Source: an uncultured Lachnospiraceae bacterium (GTDB lineage: Bacteria; Bacillota; Clostridia; Lachnospirales; Lachnospiraceae). From it: DNA of 38,528 nucleotides. The translations under genes and the position numbers were made by a program. The stretch lies in contig CAMWJF010000039.1 in the NCBI GenBank assembly GCA_947174505.1, positions 1 to 38,528 on the forward strand, written 5' to 3'. The notes under the pieces are model-generated. The model was not told where the DNA came from, did not search any database, and saw only the letters and a program-made list of their open reading frames with translations. This document shows, one piece after another, positions 8,439 to 15,753 of this stretch; the first letter of the stretch is position 1; each line of letters begins with the position of its first letter.

Positions 8439-8462
8439 CAAATAAATACTTTGAAATTCAAA
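8422..8462 (+). promoter_or_regulatory. fabD promoter region with second FabT-like operator
   Basis: The dyad TTTGA-AAT-TCAAA is at 8450-8462, placed as in front of acpP. A weaker promoter can be read as TTGGCT (8422-8427), 17 nt, AATACT (8445-8450), again with the dyad beginning at the last -10 base. The matched geometry supports a shared repressor; the -35 overlaps the terminator stem. Confidence 0.6.
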
Positions 8463-8511
8463 ATATTTGCCGTGGCAAGGGGAAGATGTAGGAAAGGAAG
8501 GGTATTCGATT

Positions 8512-9420
8512 ATGGGAAAGACTGTTTTTATGTTCCCGGGACAGGGAGCGCAGTATGTGGGGATGGGAAAGGATTTCTATGAGCAGATTCCGGTCTGCAA
8601 AGAGATGTTTGAGCTGGCGGGCAAGGCCAGCGGACTGGATGTGGCGGCGCTCTGCTTTGAGGAGAACGAGCAGATCAATATTACCGAATATACGCAGATC
8701 GCCATGCTGGCCACAGAGGTGGCAATACTAAAGGCTGTGGAGGAGAGGGGCGTGAAGCCTGATATCACAGGCGGCTTAAGCCTCGGCGAGTATGGCGCGC
8801 TGGTGGCGGGCGGCGTGATGAGCCCGGAGGATGTGTTCAAAATCGTGCGTAAGCGCGGTATTTATATGCAGGAGGCGGTGCCACAGGGCGGCGCGATGGT
8901 AGCGGTGCTGGGACTGGATACAGCCGTGATCGAGCAGATCTGTGAGGAGACAGACGGCTGTGTGACGGTTGCGAACTATAACTGCCCGGGGCAGATCGTC
9001 ATCACAGGTGAGGAAGGCGCGGCACAGGCCGCGGTGGAAAAGCTGACGGCAGCAGGCGCAAAGAAATGCGTGCAGTTGAAGGTCAGCGGACCTTTCCACT
9101 CGCCCCTGTTAGTCGGCGCGGGCGAGAAGCTGGCGAAAGAGCTGGAGACGGTGGAGATTCACGATATCGTCATTCCCTATATTGCCAATGTAACGGCGGA
9201 CTATGTGAGGGATAAGGCGGATGTGAAGCCTTTATTGGAGAAACAGGTGTCCTCCTCCGTGAAGTGGCAGCAGACGGTGGAGCGGATGATTGCGGACGGT
9301 GCGGACCTGTTTATCGAGATCGGGCCGGGTAAGACACTGTCCGGCTTTATGAGAAAGATTAATCGGGACGTGAAAGTGATTAATATAGAAAAAGTGGAAG
9401 ATTTGGAGAAACTGTCTTAA
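8512..9420 (+). CDS. fabD: Malonyl-CoA:ACP transacylase
   Basis: A 302-residue acyltransferase. The nucleophile is S90 in GLSLGEYGA (most family members have GHSLGE; here His is Leu). The catalytic His is H196 in SGPFHSPLL, the oxyanion-loop segment is [12 protein letters not shown], and an RKRG..MQ arginine region that binds the malonyl carboxylate is present. It moves malonate from CoA to ACP. The start at 8512 ([12 protein letters not shown]) follows an AGGAAAGGAAGG region; an in-frame TTG at 8467 is rejected. It is the first gene of the fabD-fabH unit, under its own FabT-like promoter. Confidence 0.95.
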   Translation: MGKTVFMFPGQGAQYVGMGKDFYEQIPVCKEMFELAGKASGLDVAALCFEENEQINITEYTQIAMLATEVAILKAVEERGVKPDITGGLSLGEYGALVAGGVMSPEDVFKIVRKRGIYMQEAVPQGGAMVAVLGLDTAVIEQICEETDGCVTVANYNCPGQIVITGEEGAAQAAVEKLTAAGAKKCVQLKVSGPFHSPLLVGAGEKLAKELETVEIHDIVIPYIANVTADYVRDKADVKPLLEKQVSSSVKWQQTVERMIADGADLFIEIGPGKTLSGFMRKINRDVKVINIEKVEDLEKLS

Positions 9421-9508
9421 ACGGCCGGGCGTGCTGTATACAGGCGGAAGATGTGTTTGCGCCGTGCAGCCCGGTCTGAGGAACAGGGATGAAAGGAAGG
9501 AGCGGAAT

Positions 9509-10249
9509 ATGCTGACTGGAAAGGTAGCGCTGGTGACAGGCGCGGGACGCGGGATCGGAAGAGAGATTGCGCTTACGCTTGCGGCGTACGGCGCGGATGT
9601 GATCGTAAATTACAACGGCTCGAGGGAAAGGGCGGAGGAAGTCGCAGCGCAGATTGAGGCGATGGGAAGAAAAGCGGCTGCCGTGCAGTGCAGCGTGGCG
9701 GATTTTGAGGCCTGCGGGCAGATGATTACGGATGCACTCGCCGAGTTTGGGCACATTGACATTCTGGTGAACAACGCCGGTATCACAAAGGACAATCTGG
9801 TGATAAAGATGACGGAGGCGGATTTTGACGCGGTCATTGACACCAATCTGAAGGGGACGTTTAATACCATTAAGCATATGTACCGCCCCTTTTTAAAACA
9901 GAAGGCAGGCAGAATCATTAATCTGTCCTCCGTCAGCGGCGTGCTGGGCAACGCGGGGCAGGCGAACTATGCGGCCTCCAAGGCTGGTGTGATTGGCCTT
10001 ACCAAATCCATGGCTAGGGAACTTGCCAGCAGAAACATTACAGTGAACGCGGTTGCGCCCGGCTTTATTGACACGGACATGACGCAGGCGATGACGGATA
10101 CGGCCAAAGAGGCGACTCTTGCGCAGATCCCCTTAAAGCGTGTGGGCACGCCGAAGGATATTGCGGAGACGGTGGCGTTTCTGGCGAGCGATAAAGCGGC
10201 GTATATCACCGGGCAGGTTATTTCGGTAGACGGCGGAATGGCGATATAG
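9509..10249 (+). CDS. fabG: 3-oxoacyl-ACP reductase
   Basis: A 246-residue short-chain dehydrogenase with the NADP-binding motif [16 protein letters not shown], and the catalytic residues S141 (NLSSVSG), Y154 and K158 (YAASKAG). It reduces 3-oxoacyl-ACP to 3-hydroxyacyl-ACP with NADPH. The C-terminal SDGGMAI-type ending (VDGGMAI) is typical of FabG. The start at 9509 has AAGGAAGGAG just upstream. It sits 88 bp after fabD and 21 bp before fabF, in the standard fabD-fabG-fabF order. Confidence 0.96.
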   Translation: MLTGKVALVTGAGRGIGREIALTLAAYGADVIVNYNGSRERAEEVAAQIEAMGRKAAAVQCSVADFEACGQMITDALAEFGHIDILVNNAGITKDNLVIKMTEADFDAVIDTNLKGTFNTIKHMYRPFLKQKAGRIINLSSVSGVLGNAGQANYAASKAGVIGLTKSMARELASRNITVNAVAPGFIDTDMTQAMTDTAKEATLAQIPLKRVGTPKDIAETVAFLASDKAAYITGQVISVDGGMAI

Positions 10250-10270
10250 GAAAGGAGCAAAATAGGAAAG

Positions 10271-11506
10271 ATGAGCAGGCGAGTAGTTGTAACAGGAATG
10301 GGGGCTATCACCCCGATTGGTCTGAGCGTGGATGAATTCTGGGCAGGCGTGAAGGAGGGAAAGATCGGATTCGCGCCGATTACAAAGTTTGACACGGCAG
10401 ATTTTAAGTGTAAACTTGCGGCAGAGGTCAAGGACTTTGACGGCAAAAATTACATGGATTTTAAGGCGGCCAAGAGAATGGAGCTCTTTTCCCAGTATGC
10501 GGTAGCGGCAACGAAAGAGGCGCTGGAAGATGCAAGGATTGACATGGAGAAGGAAGATCCTTACCGTGTAGGCGTGGCCGTAGGTTCCGGCACGGGTTCT
10601 TTACAGGCGATGGAGCGTTCCCACAGCAGACTTTTGGAGAAGGGCCCGGGCAGGATAGAGCCTCTGTTTGTGCCGCTTACGATCTCCAATATGGCGGCGG
10701 GCAATGTGTCAATTCAGTTCGGCCTTAAGGGTAAGAGCATCAACGTGGTGACAGCCTGTGCAACAGGTACAAATTCCATCGGGGAGGCTTTCCGCGCGAT
10801 CCAGTACGGCGACGCGGAGATCATGGTGGCAGGCGGAACGGAGGGCAGTGTGTGCCCCATCGGCGTCGGCGGTTTTTCTGCTTTGACGGCGCTTTCTACC
10901 AGTGAGGACCCGACAAGATGCTCGATTCCGTTTGACAAAGAAAGAAGCGGTTTTGTCATGGGCGAAGGCGCAGGCGTGGTCGTGCTGGAGGAGCTGGAGC
11001 ACGCGAAGGCAAGGGGCGCGAAGATTTACGCGGAGGTAGCGGGATACGGCTGCACTTCTGACGCTTATCACATCACTTCCCCGGCGGAGGATGGCGCAGG
11101 TGCAGCCAAGGCTATGGAGTATGCGGTCAAGGATGCGGGACTGAACCTGAACGACATCACTTATATTAATGCGCACGGAACGGCAACGCACCACAACGAT
11201 CTTTTTGAGACGAGGGCTATCAAACTGCTTTTCGGCGATCACGCGAAAGACATTAGGATTAATTCCACCAAATCCATGGTGGGCCATCTGCTGGGCGCGG
11301 CCGGCGCGATTGAGTTTGTTACCTGCGTGAAGGAGCTGCAGGAGGGCTATATCCACAGAACTGTCGGCTATCAGGTGCCCGATGAGGAATGCGATCTGAA
11401 CTACTGTAAAGAGGCTTATGAGGAAGACTTTGAGTATGCGCTGTCCAATTCCCTCGGATTCGGCGGGCATAACGCGAGTCTGCTGGTTAAGAGATATCAC
11501 GGGTAA
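10271..11506 (+). CDS. fabF: 3-oxoacyl-ACP synthase II
   Basis: A 411-residue condensing enzyme, full family length. The Cys-His-His catalytic triad is C163 (TACATGTNS), H302 (NAHGTATHHND) and H339 (MVGHLLGAAG). It elongates acyl-ACP with malonyl-ACP by decarboxylative Claisen condensation. It starts RRVVVTGMGAITPIG as expected for FabF. The segment KSMVGHLLGAAGAIE and the C-terminal NSLGFGGHNASL are also characteristic. The ATG at 10271 follows AAAGGAGCAAAATAGGAAAG. No second KAS II/III-type elongase is interleaved. Confidence 0.97.
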   Translation: MSRRVVVTGMGAITPIGLSVDEFWAGVKEGKIGFAPITKFDTADFKCKLAAEVKDFDGKNYMDFKAAKRMELFSQYAVAATKEALEDARIDMEKEDPYRVGVAVGSGTGSLQAMERSHSRLLEKGPGRIEPLFVPLTISNMAAGNVSIQFGLKGKSINVVTACATGTNSIGEAFRAIQYGDAEIMVAGGTEGSVCPIGVGGFSALTALSTSEDPTRCSIPFDKERSGFVMGEGAGVVVLEELEHAKARGAKIYAEVAGYGCTSDAYHITSPAEDGAGAAKAMEYAVKDAGLNLNDITYINAHGTATHHNDLFETRAIKLLFGDHAKDIRINSTKSMVGHLLGAAGAIEFVTCVKELQEGYIHRTVGYQVPDEECDLNYCKEAYEEDFEYALSNSLGFGGHNASLLVKRYHG

Positions 11507-11548
11507 GCGGGCGCCGGAAAAACAGGCGGCGCGGAGAGGAGAGCAGAC

Positions 11549-11983
11549 ATGTCATTAATGGGTGCAAAGGAAATTATGGAGATCATACCCCACAGACAGC
11601 CCTTTATGCTGATTGATACGATAGAGGAGCTGGAAGAGGGAAAGCGGGTAGTCGCTAAGAAATGTGTGTCCTACAACGAACCTTTCTTCGCGGGACACTT
11701 TCCGCAGGAGCCGGTGATGCCGGGCGTACTGATCGTGGAGGCGCTGGCGCAGACCGGGGCGGTGGCTATTTTAAGCCAGCCGGAATTTAAGGGAAAGACC
11801 GCTTACTTCGCGGCGATTAATAACGCGAAATTTAAGGGAAAGGTGGTTCCCGGCGACGTGCTGACACTGGAGACGGAAATCATTAAAATCAAGGGCCCTA
11901 TCGGCGTAGGCGCGGGTAAGGCATATGTGGACGGGAAACTGGTGACGCAGGCCGAACTGACTTTTGCGATTGGAGAGGCGTAA
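11549..11983 (+). CDS. fabZ: 3-hydroxyacyl-ACP dehydratase
   Basis: A 144-residue hot-dog-fold dehydratase. The catalytic His is H50 in [14 protein letters not shown] and the Glu is E64 in [13 protein letters not shown]; the N-terminal [15 protein letters not shown] is the FabZ hallmark. It converts 3-hydroxyacyl-ACP to trans-2-enoyl-ACP. The start at 11549 follows GGAGAGGAGAG. In many clostridial clusters fabZ lies between accB and accC; here it is followed directly by an FMN oxidoreductase gene and no acc genes are present. Confidence 0.96.
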   Translation: MSLMGAKEIMEIIPHRQPFMLIDTIEELEEGKRVVAKKCVSYNEPFFAGHFPQEPVMPGVLIVEALAQTGAVAILSQPEFKGKTAYFAAINNAKFKGKVVPGDVLTLETEIIKIKGPIGVGAGKAYVDGKLVTQAELTFAIGEA

Positions 11984-12031
11984 GACAGAGGGCGGATTGA
12001 CGGAGTGTCAGAAAGGTGAGGCCATAGACAG

Positions 12032-13087
12032 ATGGTAAATGTTAAACCTTTGAGAATAGGAGATCTGGTGGCCCGTGTACCGGTGATTCAGGGTGGCATG
12101 GGCGTGGGGGTCAGTCTTTCCTCCCTGGCCGGAAATGTGGCGAAAGAGGGCGGAATCGGCGTGATTTCCACGGCGCAGATCGGCTATCGGGAATCGGATT
12201 TTGACGCGGACCCCATCGGAGCGAATCTGCGGGCTATCGGGACAGAGATAACGAAGGCCAGAGAGATCGCAAGGGACGGCATTCTGGGCGTCAATATCAT
12301 GGTGGCTACCAGAAAGTATGAGGAGTATGTCAGGGAGGCGGTGGCAGCAGGAATCGACCTGATTATCTCCGGCGCGGGACTGCCTATGGATCTGCCGAAG
12401 ATCGTCGGAGCGGCGAAGACGAAGCTGGCGCCCATAGTGTCCAGCGTGAAATCCGCGCAGGTTATTATGAAATACTGGTGGAAGAAATACCGCAGGCTGC
12501 CCGACGCGGTGGTGATCGAAGGGCCGTTGGCCGGCGGGCACTTGGGCTTTCATAAGGAGCAGCTTGCGGATATCGGGGGGCTGCACTATGATGAGGAGGT
12601 AAAGGCGATCATCGCACAGGTCAATGAGATGGCGGCGGAGCACGAGGCGGAGATTCCTGTCGTTATGGCGGGCGGCATCTATACCCGGGGGGATATGGAA
12701 CATTATCTGGAGATGGGGGCCTCCGGCGTGCAGATGGCGACACGTTTTGTAACCACTTACGAGTGCGACGCGGACCCGGCCTACAAGCAGAGCTATATTG
12801 ATGCGAAAAAGGAAGATATTGTCATCGTGCAGAGCCCTGTGGGGATGCCCGGCCGGGCGATCTTAAATCCTTTTATGAGGCGGGCGAAGGAGGGAAAGAT
12901 TCCCCATGAGAAATGCCATCTCTGCATCAGCGCGTGCAAAGGAGCGGATACGCCCTACTGCATCACGGACGCGCTTGTAAACGCGGTGAAGGGAAAGGTG
13001 AACGAAGCACTGCTTTTCTGCGGCGCAAACGCATACCGCGCAACACATTTAGAGCACGTAAAAGACATTATGGCAGAATTTTCATGA
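12032..13087 (+). CDS. FabK/nitronate monooxygenase-family flavoprotein with C-terminal Cys cluster
   Basis: A 351-residue FMN TIM-barrel oxidoreductase of the nitronate monooxygenase/FabK superfamily: PVIQGGMGVGVSLSSLAGNVAKEGGIGVIS, LGVNIMVATRKYEEYV, IEGPLAGGHLGFHKE, PVVMAGGIYTRGD and VQMATRFVTTYEC. Unlike the true fabK at 7429 it has a near-C-terminal cysteine group, C-x2-C-x3-C-x7-C (CHLCISACKGADTPYC), which could bind a metal or iron-sulfur centre. Its place between fabZ and fabH suggests a lipid role, perhaps a second enoyl reductase or an isomerising/accessory enzyme. The reaction is not known, and nitronate oxidation is also possible. Confidence 0.82.
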   Translation: MVNVKPLRIGDLVARVPVIQGGMGVGVSLSSLAGNVAKEGGIGVISTAQIGYRESDFDADPIGANLRAIGTEITKAREIARDGILGVNIMVATRKYEEYVREAVAAGIDLIISGAGLPMDLPKIVGAAKTKLAPIVSSVKSAQVIMKYWWKKYRRLPDAVVIEGPLAGGHLGFHKEQLADIGGLHYDEEVKAIIAQVNEMAAEHEAEIPVVMAGGIYTRGDMEHYLEMGASGVQMATRFVTTYECDADPAYKQSYIDAKKEDIVIVQSPVGMPGRAILNPFMRRAKEGKIPHEKCHLCISACKGADTPYCITDALVNAVKGKVNEALLFCGANAYRATHLEHVKDIMAEFS

Positions 13088-13188
13088 GCAGGCACTGCGA
13101 AAGAAAGTGCGCAGCCGGAGGAAGAGGCGCGGAGAAGAGCAAGATCGGCGGAGCGCTGATTCCGGAGGATGCCAGAAAGAGGATTAAC

Positions 13189-14154
13189 ATGAAAACAAGA
13201 ATCATAGGAACGGGGAGCTGCCTTCCGGGGACAGTGGTGACAAATGATGATCTGTCCAAGGTGATGGATACCTCCGATGAGTGGATCAGCAGCAGGACAG
13301 GGATTAGGGAACGGCATCTGGCGAAGGAGGAGACAACCGCCAGTATGTCCATAGAGGCGGCAAAGCGCGCCATGGAAGACGCGGGCGTGACTGCGGAGGA
13401 GATCGACCTGATTATTCTGGGCACGGTATCTGCGGACTTCGTGACGCCTGCCTGCGCCTGTGAGGTACAGGCGGCGATCGGGGCGGTAAATGCGGTTGCT
13501 TTTGATATCAATGCGGCCTGCGCAGGCTTTATGTTTGCACTGAATATAGCGAATGCCTATATACAGGCAGGATTATATCGGACAGCGCTGATTATGGGAG
13601 CGGAAACGCTCTCGAAGATTGTGGATTGGAATGACAGAAGCACCTGTGTGCTTTTCGGTGACGGCGCGGGAGCGGCGGTGGTACGCGGCGATGAGCAGTA
13701 TGGTCTGCTTGCGTTCGATCAGGGCTCCGACGGAACCAAGGGGGATGTGCTTGCGTGCCCCGGGCGTACAAACAACAATCCGCTGGTCCGGACGGACCAG
13801 CGGCTCAGCTACGTTCATATGGATGGTCAGGAGGTCTATAAATTTGCCGTGACTACGGTGCCTGCTTCCCTCCAGAAAACGATTGAGGCAGCGGGGCTTA
13901 CACCATCAGACATTGATTATTTTGCCCTGCATCAGGCAAATATCCGAATCCTCCAGTCGGTGTCAAAGCGGCTCCATATCGATGAAGATAAGTTTCCCAT
14001 CAGTCTGGATCACTGTGGGAATATCTCTGCGGCCAGCGTGCCGATCCTGCTTGATGAAATGAACCGCAAGGGGCTGTTAAAGCCCGGCATGAAGGTCGCG
14101 TTAAGCGGTTTCGGCGGCGGCCTGACCTGGGCGTCCGCCGTAATAGAGTGGTAA
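13189..14154 (+). CDS. fabH: 3-oxoacyl-ACP synthase III
   Basis: A 321-residue KAS III that starts fatty-acid synthesis from acyl-CoA and malonyl-ACP. The Cys-His-Asn triad is C111 (INAACAGF), H248 (FALHQANIRI) and N278 (DHCGNISAAS). The N-terminal MKTRIIGTGSCLPGTVVTND and the DTSDEWISSRTGI segment are typical. The start at 13189 is preferred because homology begins there and AGAGG precedes it; the in-frame ATG at 13084, which overlaps the previous stop, would add an unconserved 35-residue basic extension. Its place at the end of the fab cluster, not the beginning, is unusual. It converges on the chemoreceptor gene with only 4 bp between stops. Confidence 0.95.
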   Translation: MKTRIIGTGSCLPGTVVTNDDLSKVMDTSDEWISSRTGIRERHLAKEETTASMSIEAAKRAMEDAGVTAEEIDLIILGTVSADFVTPACACEVQAAIGAVNAVAFDINAACAGFMFALNIANAYIQAGLYRTALIMGAETLSKIVDWNDRSTCVLFGDGAGAAVVRGDEQYGLLAFDQGSDGTKGDVLACPGRTNNNPLVRTDQRLSYVHMDGQEVYKFAVTTVPASLQKTIEAAGLTPSDIDYFALHQANIRILQSVSKRLHIDEDKFPISLDHCGNISAASVPILLDEMNRKGLLKPGMKVALSGFGGGLTWASAVIEW

Positions 14155-14158
14155 GAGT

Positions 14159-15613
14159 TTAGTTGCTTTTAAGTGTCAGGGCAAGGGAGGAAATCTTTTC
14201 CAGCACTTCCTTGCAGGCATTCATATTTTCCACGGAGGTCTCGGAGGTGCGGAGCCCTTCGGTGGAGGATGCGGCAACCTCTTCGCTGGTGGCGGAGAGA
14301 TGTGTAATATTTTCGGAAATGGTATCTGTGGAGGTGAGTATCACATTGACGCTCTCCTCCGTATTTTTTACTTTAGATGCCAGCTCGGTCATCTCCTGAT
14401 GGATGTTTTCAAAGCGGGCGCGCATGTTCTCGATCATTTCATTCTGTGTGCGTACGGAACCGGCGGAGACCTCGATGCTTTCGTTGGCTGATTTAGCGTC
14501 GGCATTTAATTCATTGATAATGGCGGTGATATTGTTGGAGGCGTCCTTGGTCTGCTCTGAGAGCTGGCGGATTTCCTCTGCAACTACGGCAAACCCCCTG
14601 CCGGCCTCTCCGGCCCTTGCGGCCTCGATGGAGGCGTTCAGGGCGAGCAGATTTGTCTTTCCGGCAATGTTTAATATCGTGCCGATAAACTCCTGCACAT
14701 TGTTGATCTGGGCGGTGAGCCGGGAAATGACCTGTACCGTCGTGTCGCTTGCGGCTGCAACATTTTCAGCCTGCTCCTTTAATTTCCGTATTTCCCCGGA
14801 ACCCTCGGATATGGTCTGTGTGGTTCTGTCGGAAGCTTCCAGCATTGCACGGATTTCCCCGTCTGCCGTGTCGGAGGCAGTACGGATCTCCACGCACATG
14901 GCTGCCTGCGCCTGAATGGATTCGGCGGTATTCTCTGTGCTGTCCGCAATGTTTTCCATTGCAAAATTACAGGTGTCCACACACTGCTTCAGCTCTTCCA
15001 CCATCTGCATGGCTTCTGTAAAGTGGGCGGCGATTTCGTCCGCCACCTGACTCATGGTCTGGCTGGTCAGTTCCTGTTCCCTGGCGGCTTCGGTGATGGA
15101 GGCCATGTTTTCCTCGTTGAAGCGGATCAGCAGGCGGGTTACCGTGATGGAGGCGAGAGCCATCAGCAACAGGGAAAAGACATCTACAATGGAGCGGCTT
15201 ATATAGTCCCCTTCGCGGGTAAAATTGATCAATATGCGCAGCAGATTGGCGACAATAGAAACGATACTGCCCCAGACAGCCAGCTTTACATTCAAAAATG
15301 CCATAGAGGAGACGATCAGGGCGAATACATAGGTATAAACGCCGATGGTACTGTTCAGTAGGACGATAACCACATAGGCGAGTGCACAGGAACCCATGAG
15401 CGCGACGGAGCAGGCCTTCGTCTCCCTGTTCTTTATCAGTGCAAAAGTACTGACCAGAATAGCGGAAAGGGTAAAGCCGATCTGTATCCATACCTTCCAT
15501 GTGCTGTGTCCGGTAAAAATCGACAACAGGAAGGTAATCATAAAGTACCCGAGTATAATCATAATAACAGGAAAAATTCTGGAATTGGCTGCCCGGTATT
15601 GTTCTTTTGTCAT
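14159..15613 (-). CDS. Methyl-accepting chemotaxis-type protein without periplasmic-style ligand domain
   Basis: This 484-residue protein has an N-terminal block of about six predicted membrane helices (residues 12-165) with only short loops, then a long cytoplasmic coiled-coil signalling domain. The conserved hairpin tip is [40 protein letters not shown], which contacts CheA and CheW. With no HAMP or Cache domain apparent, it may sense through the membrane block itself, for example membrane state or energy. No che or flagellar genes are nearby, so it is an orphan receptor here. AGGGGGG precedes the start. The gene has its own promoter and a leader hairpin. Confidence 0.88.
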   Translation of the reverse strand: MTKEQYRAANSRIFPVIMIILGYFMITFLLSIFTGHSTWKVWIQIGFTLSAILVSTFALIKNRETKACSVALMGSCALAYVVIVLLNSTIGVYTYVFALIVSSMAFLNVKLAVWGSIVSIVANLLRILINFTREGDYISRSIVDVFSLLLMALASITVTRLLIRFNEENMASITEAAREQELTSQTMSQVADEIAAHFTEAMQMVEELKQCVDTCNFAMENIADSTENTAESIQAQAAMCVEIRTASDTADGEIRAMLEASDRTTQTISEGSGEIRKLKEQAENVAAASDTTVQVISRLTAQINNVQEFIGTILNIAGKTNLLALNASIEAARAGEAGRGFAVVAEEIRQLSEQTKDASNNITAIINELNADAKSANESIEVSAGSVRTQNEMIENMRARFENIHQEMTELASKVKNTEESVNVILTSTDTISENITHLSATSEEVAASSTEGLRTSETSVENMNACKEVLEKISSLALTLKSN

Positions 15614-15656
15614 GGTAAGTGTCCCCCCTATAAAGAAATATATTTACACAAATAAA

Positions 15657-15708
15657 CGTAGGCCGAAAGACCTACGCTTATTATAATACTTTCTGTATAA
15701 ATAAACAA
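15657..15708 (-). promoter_or_regulatory. Chemoreceptor promoter and leader hairpin
   Basis: Read on the minus strand, TTGTTT (15708-15703), 17 nt, TATAAT (15685-15680) form a good sigma-A promoter. A hairpin with CGTAGG/CCTACG arms (15657-15662 and 15671-15676) lies close to the predicted start point. The sequence TTTATTTG follows it, so it may act as a weak attenuator, a 5' stabiliser, or the terminator of the upstream ABC operon. Confidence 0.65.
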
Positions 15709-15753
15709 TAATATATAAAAAGATATAAAAAATTTGTGTATTATTACCAATGA

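Noticed and set aside
8467..8511. TTG start for fabD
   Set aside because: The true N-terminus ([10 protein letters not shown]) begins at 8512 with a better upstream site.
10709..11500. 263-aa open frame on the minus strand
   Set aside because: It is antisense to fabF, whose catalytic residues are all intact, and shows no protein-like motifs.
13084..13188. N-terminal extension of fabH from an ATGA overlap
   Set aside because: The extra 35 residues are basic and unlike any KAS III; homology and a ribosome-binding site support 13189.
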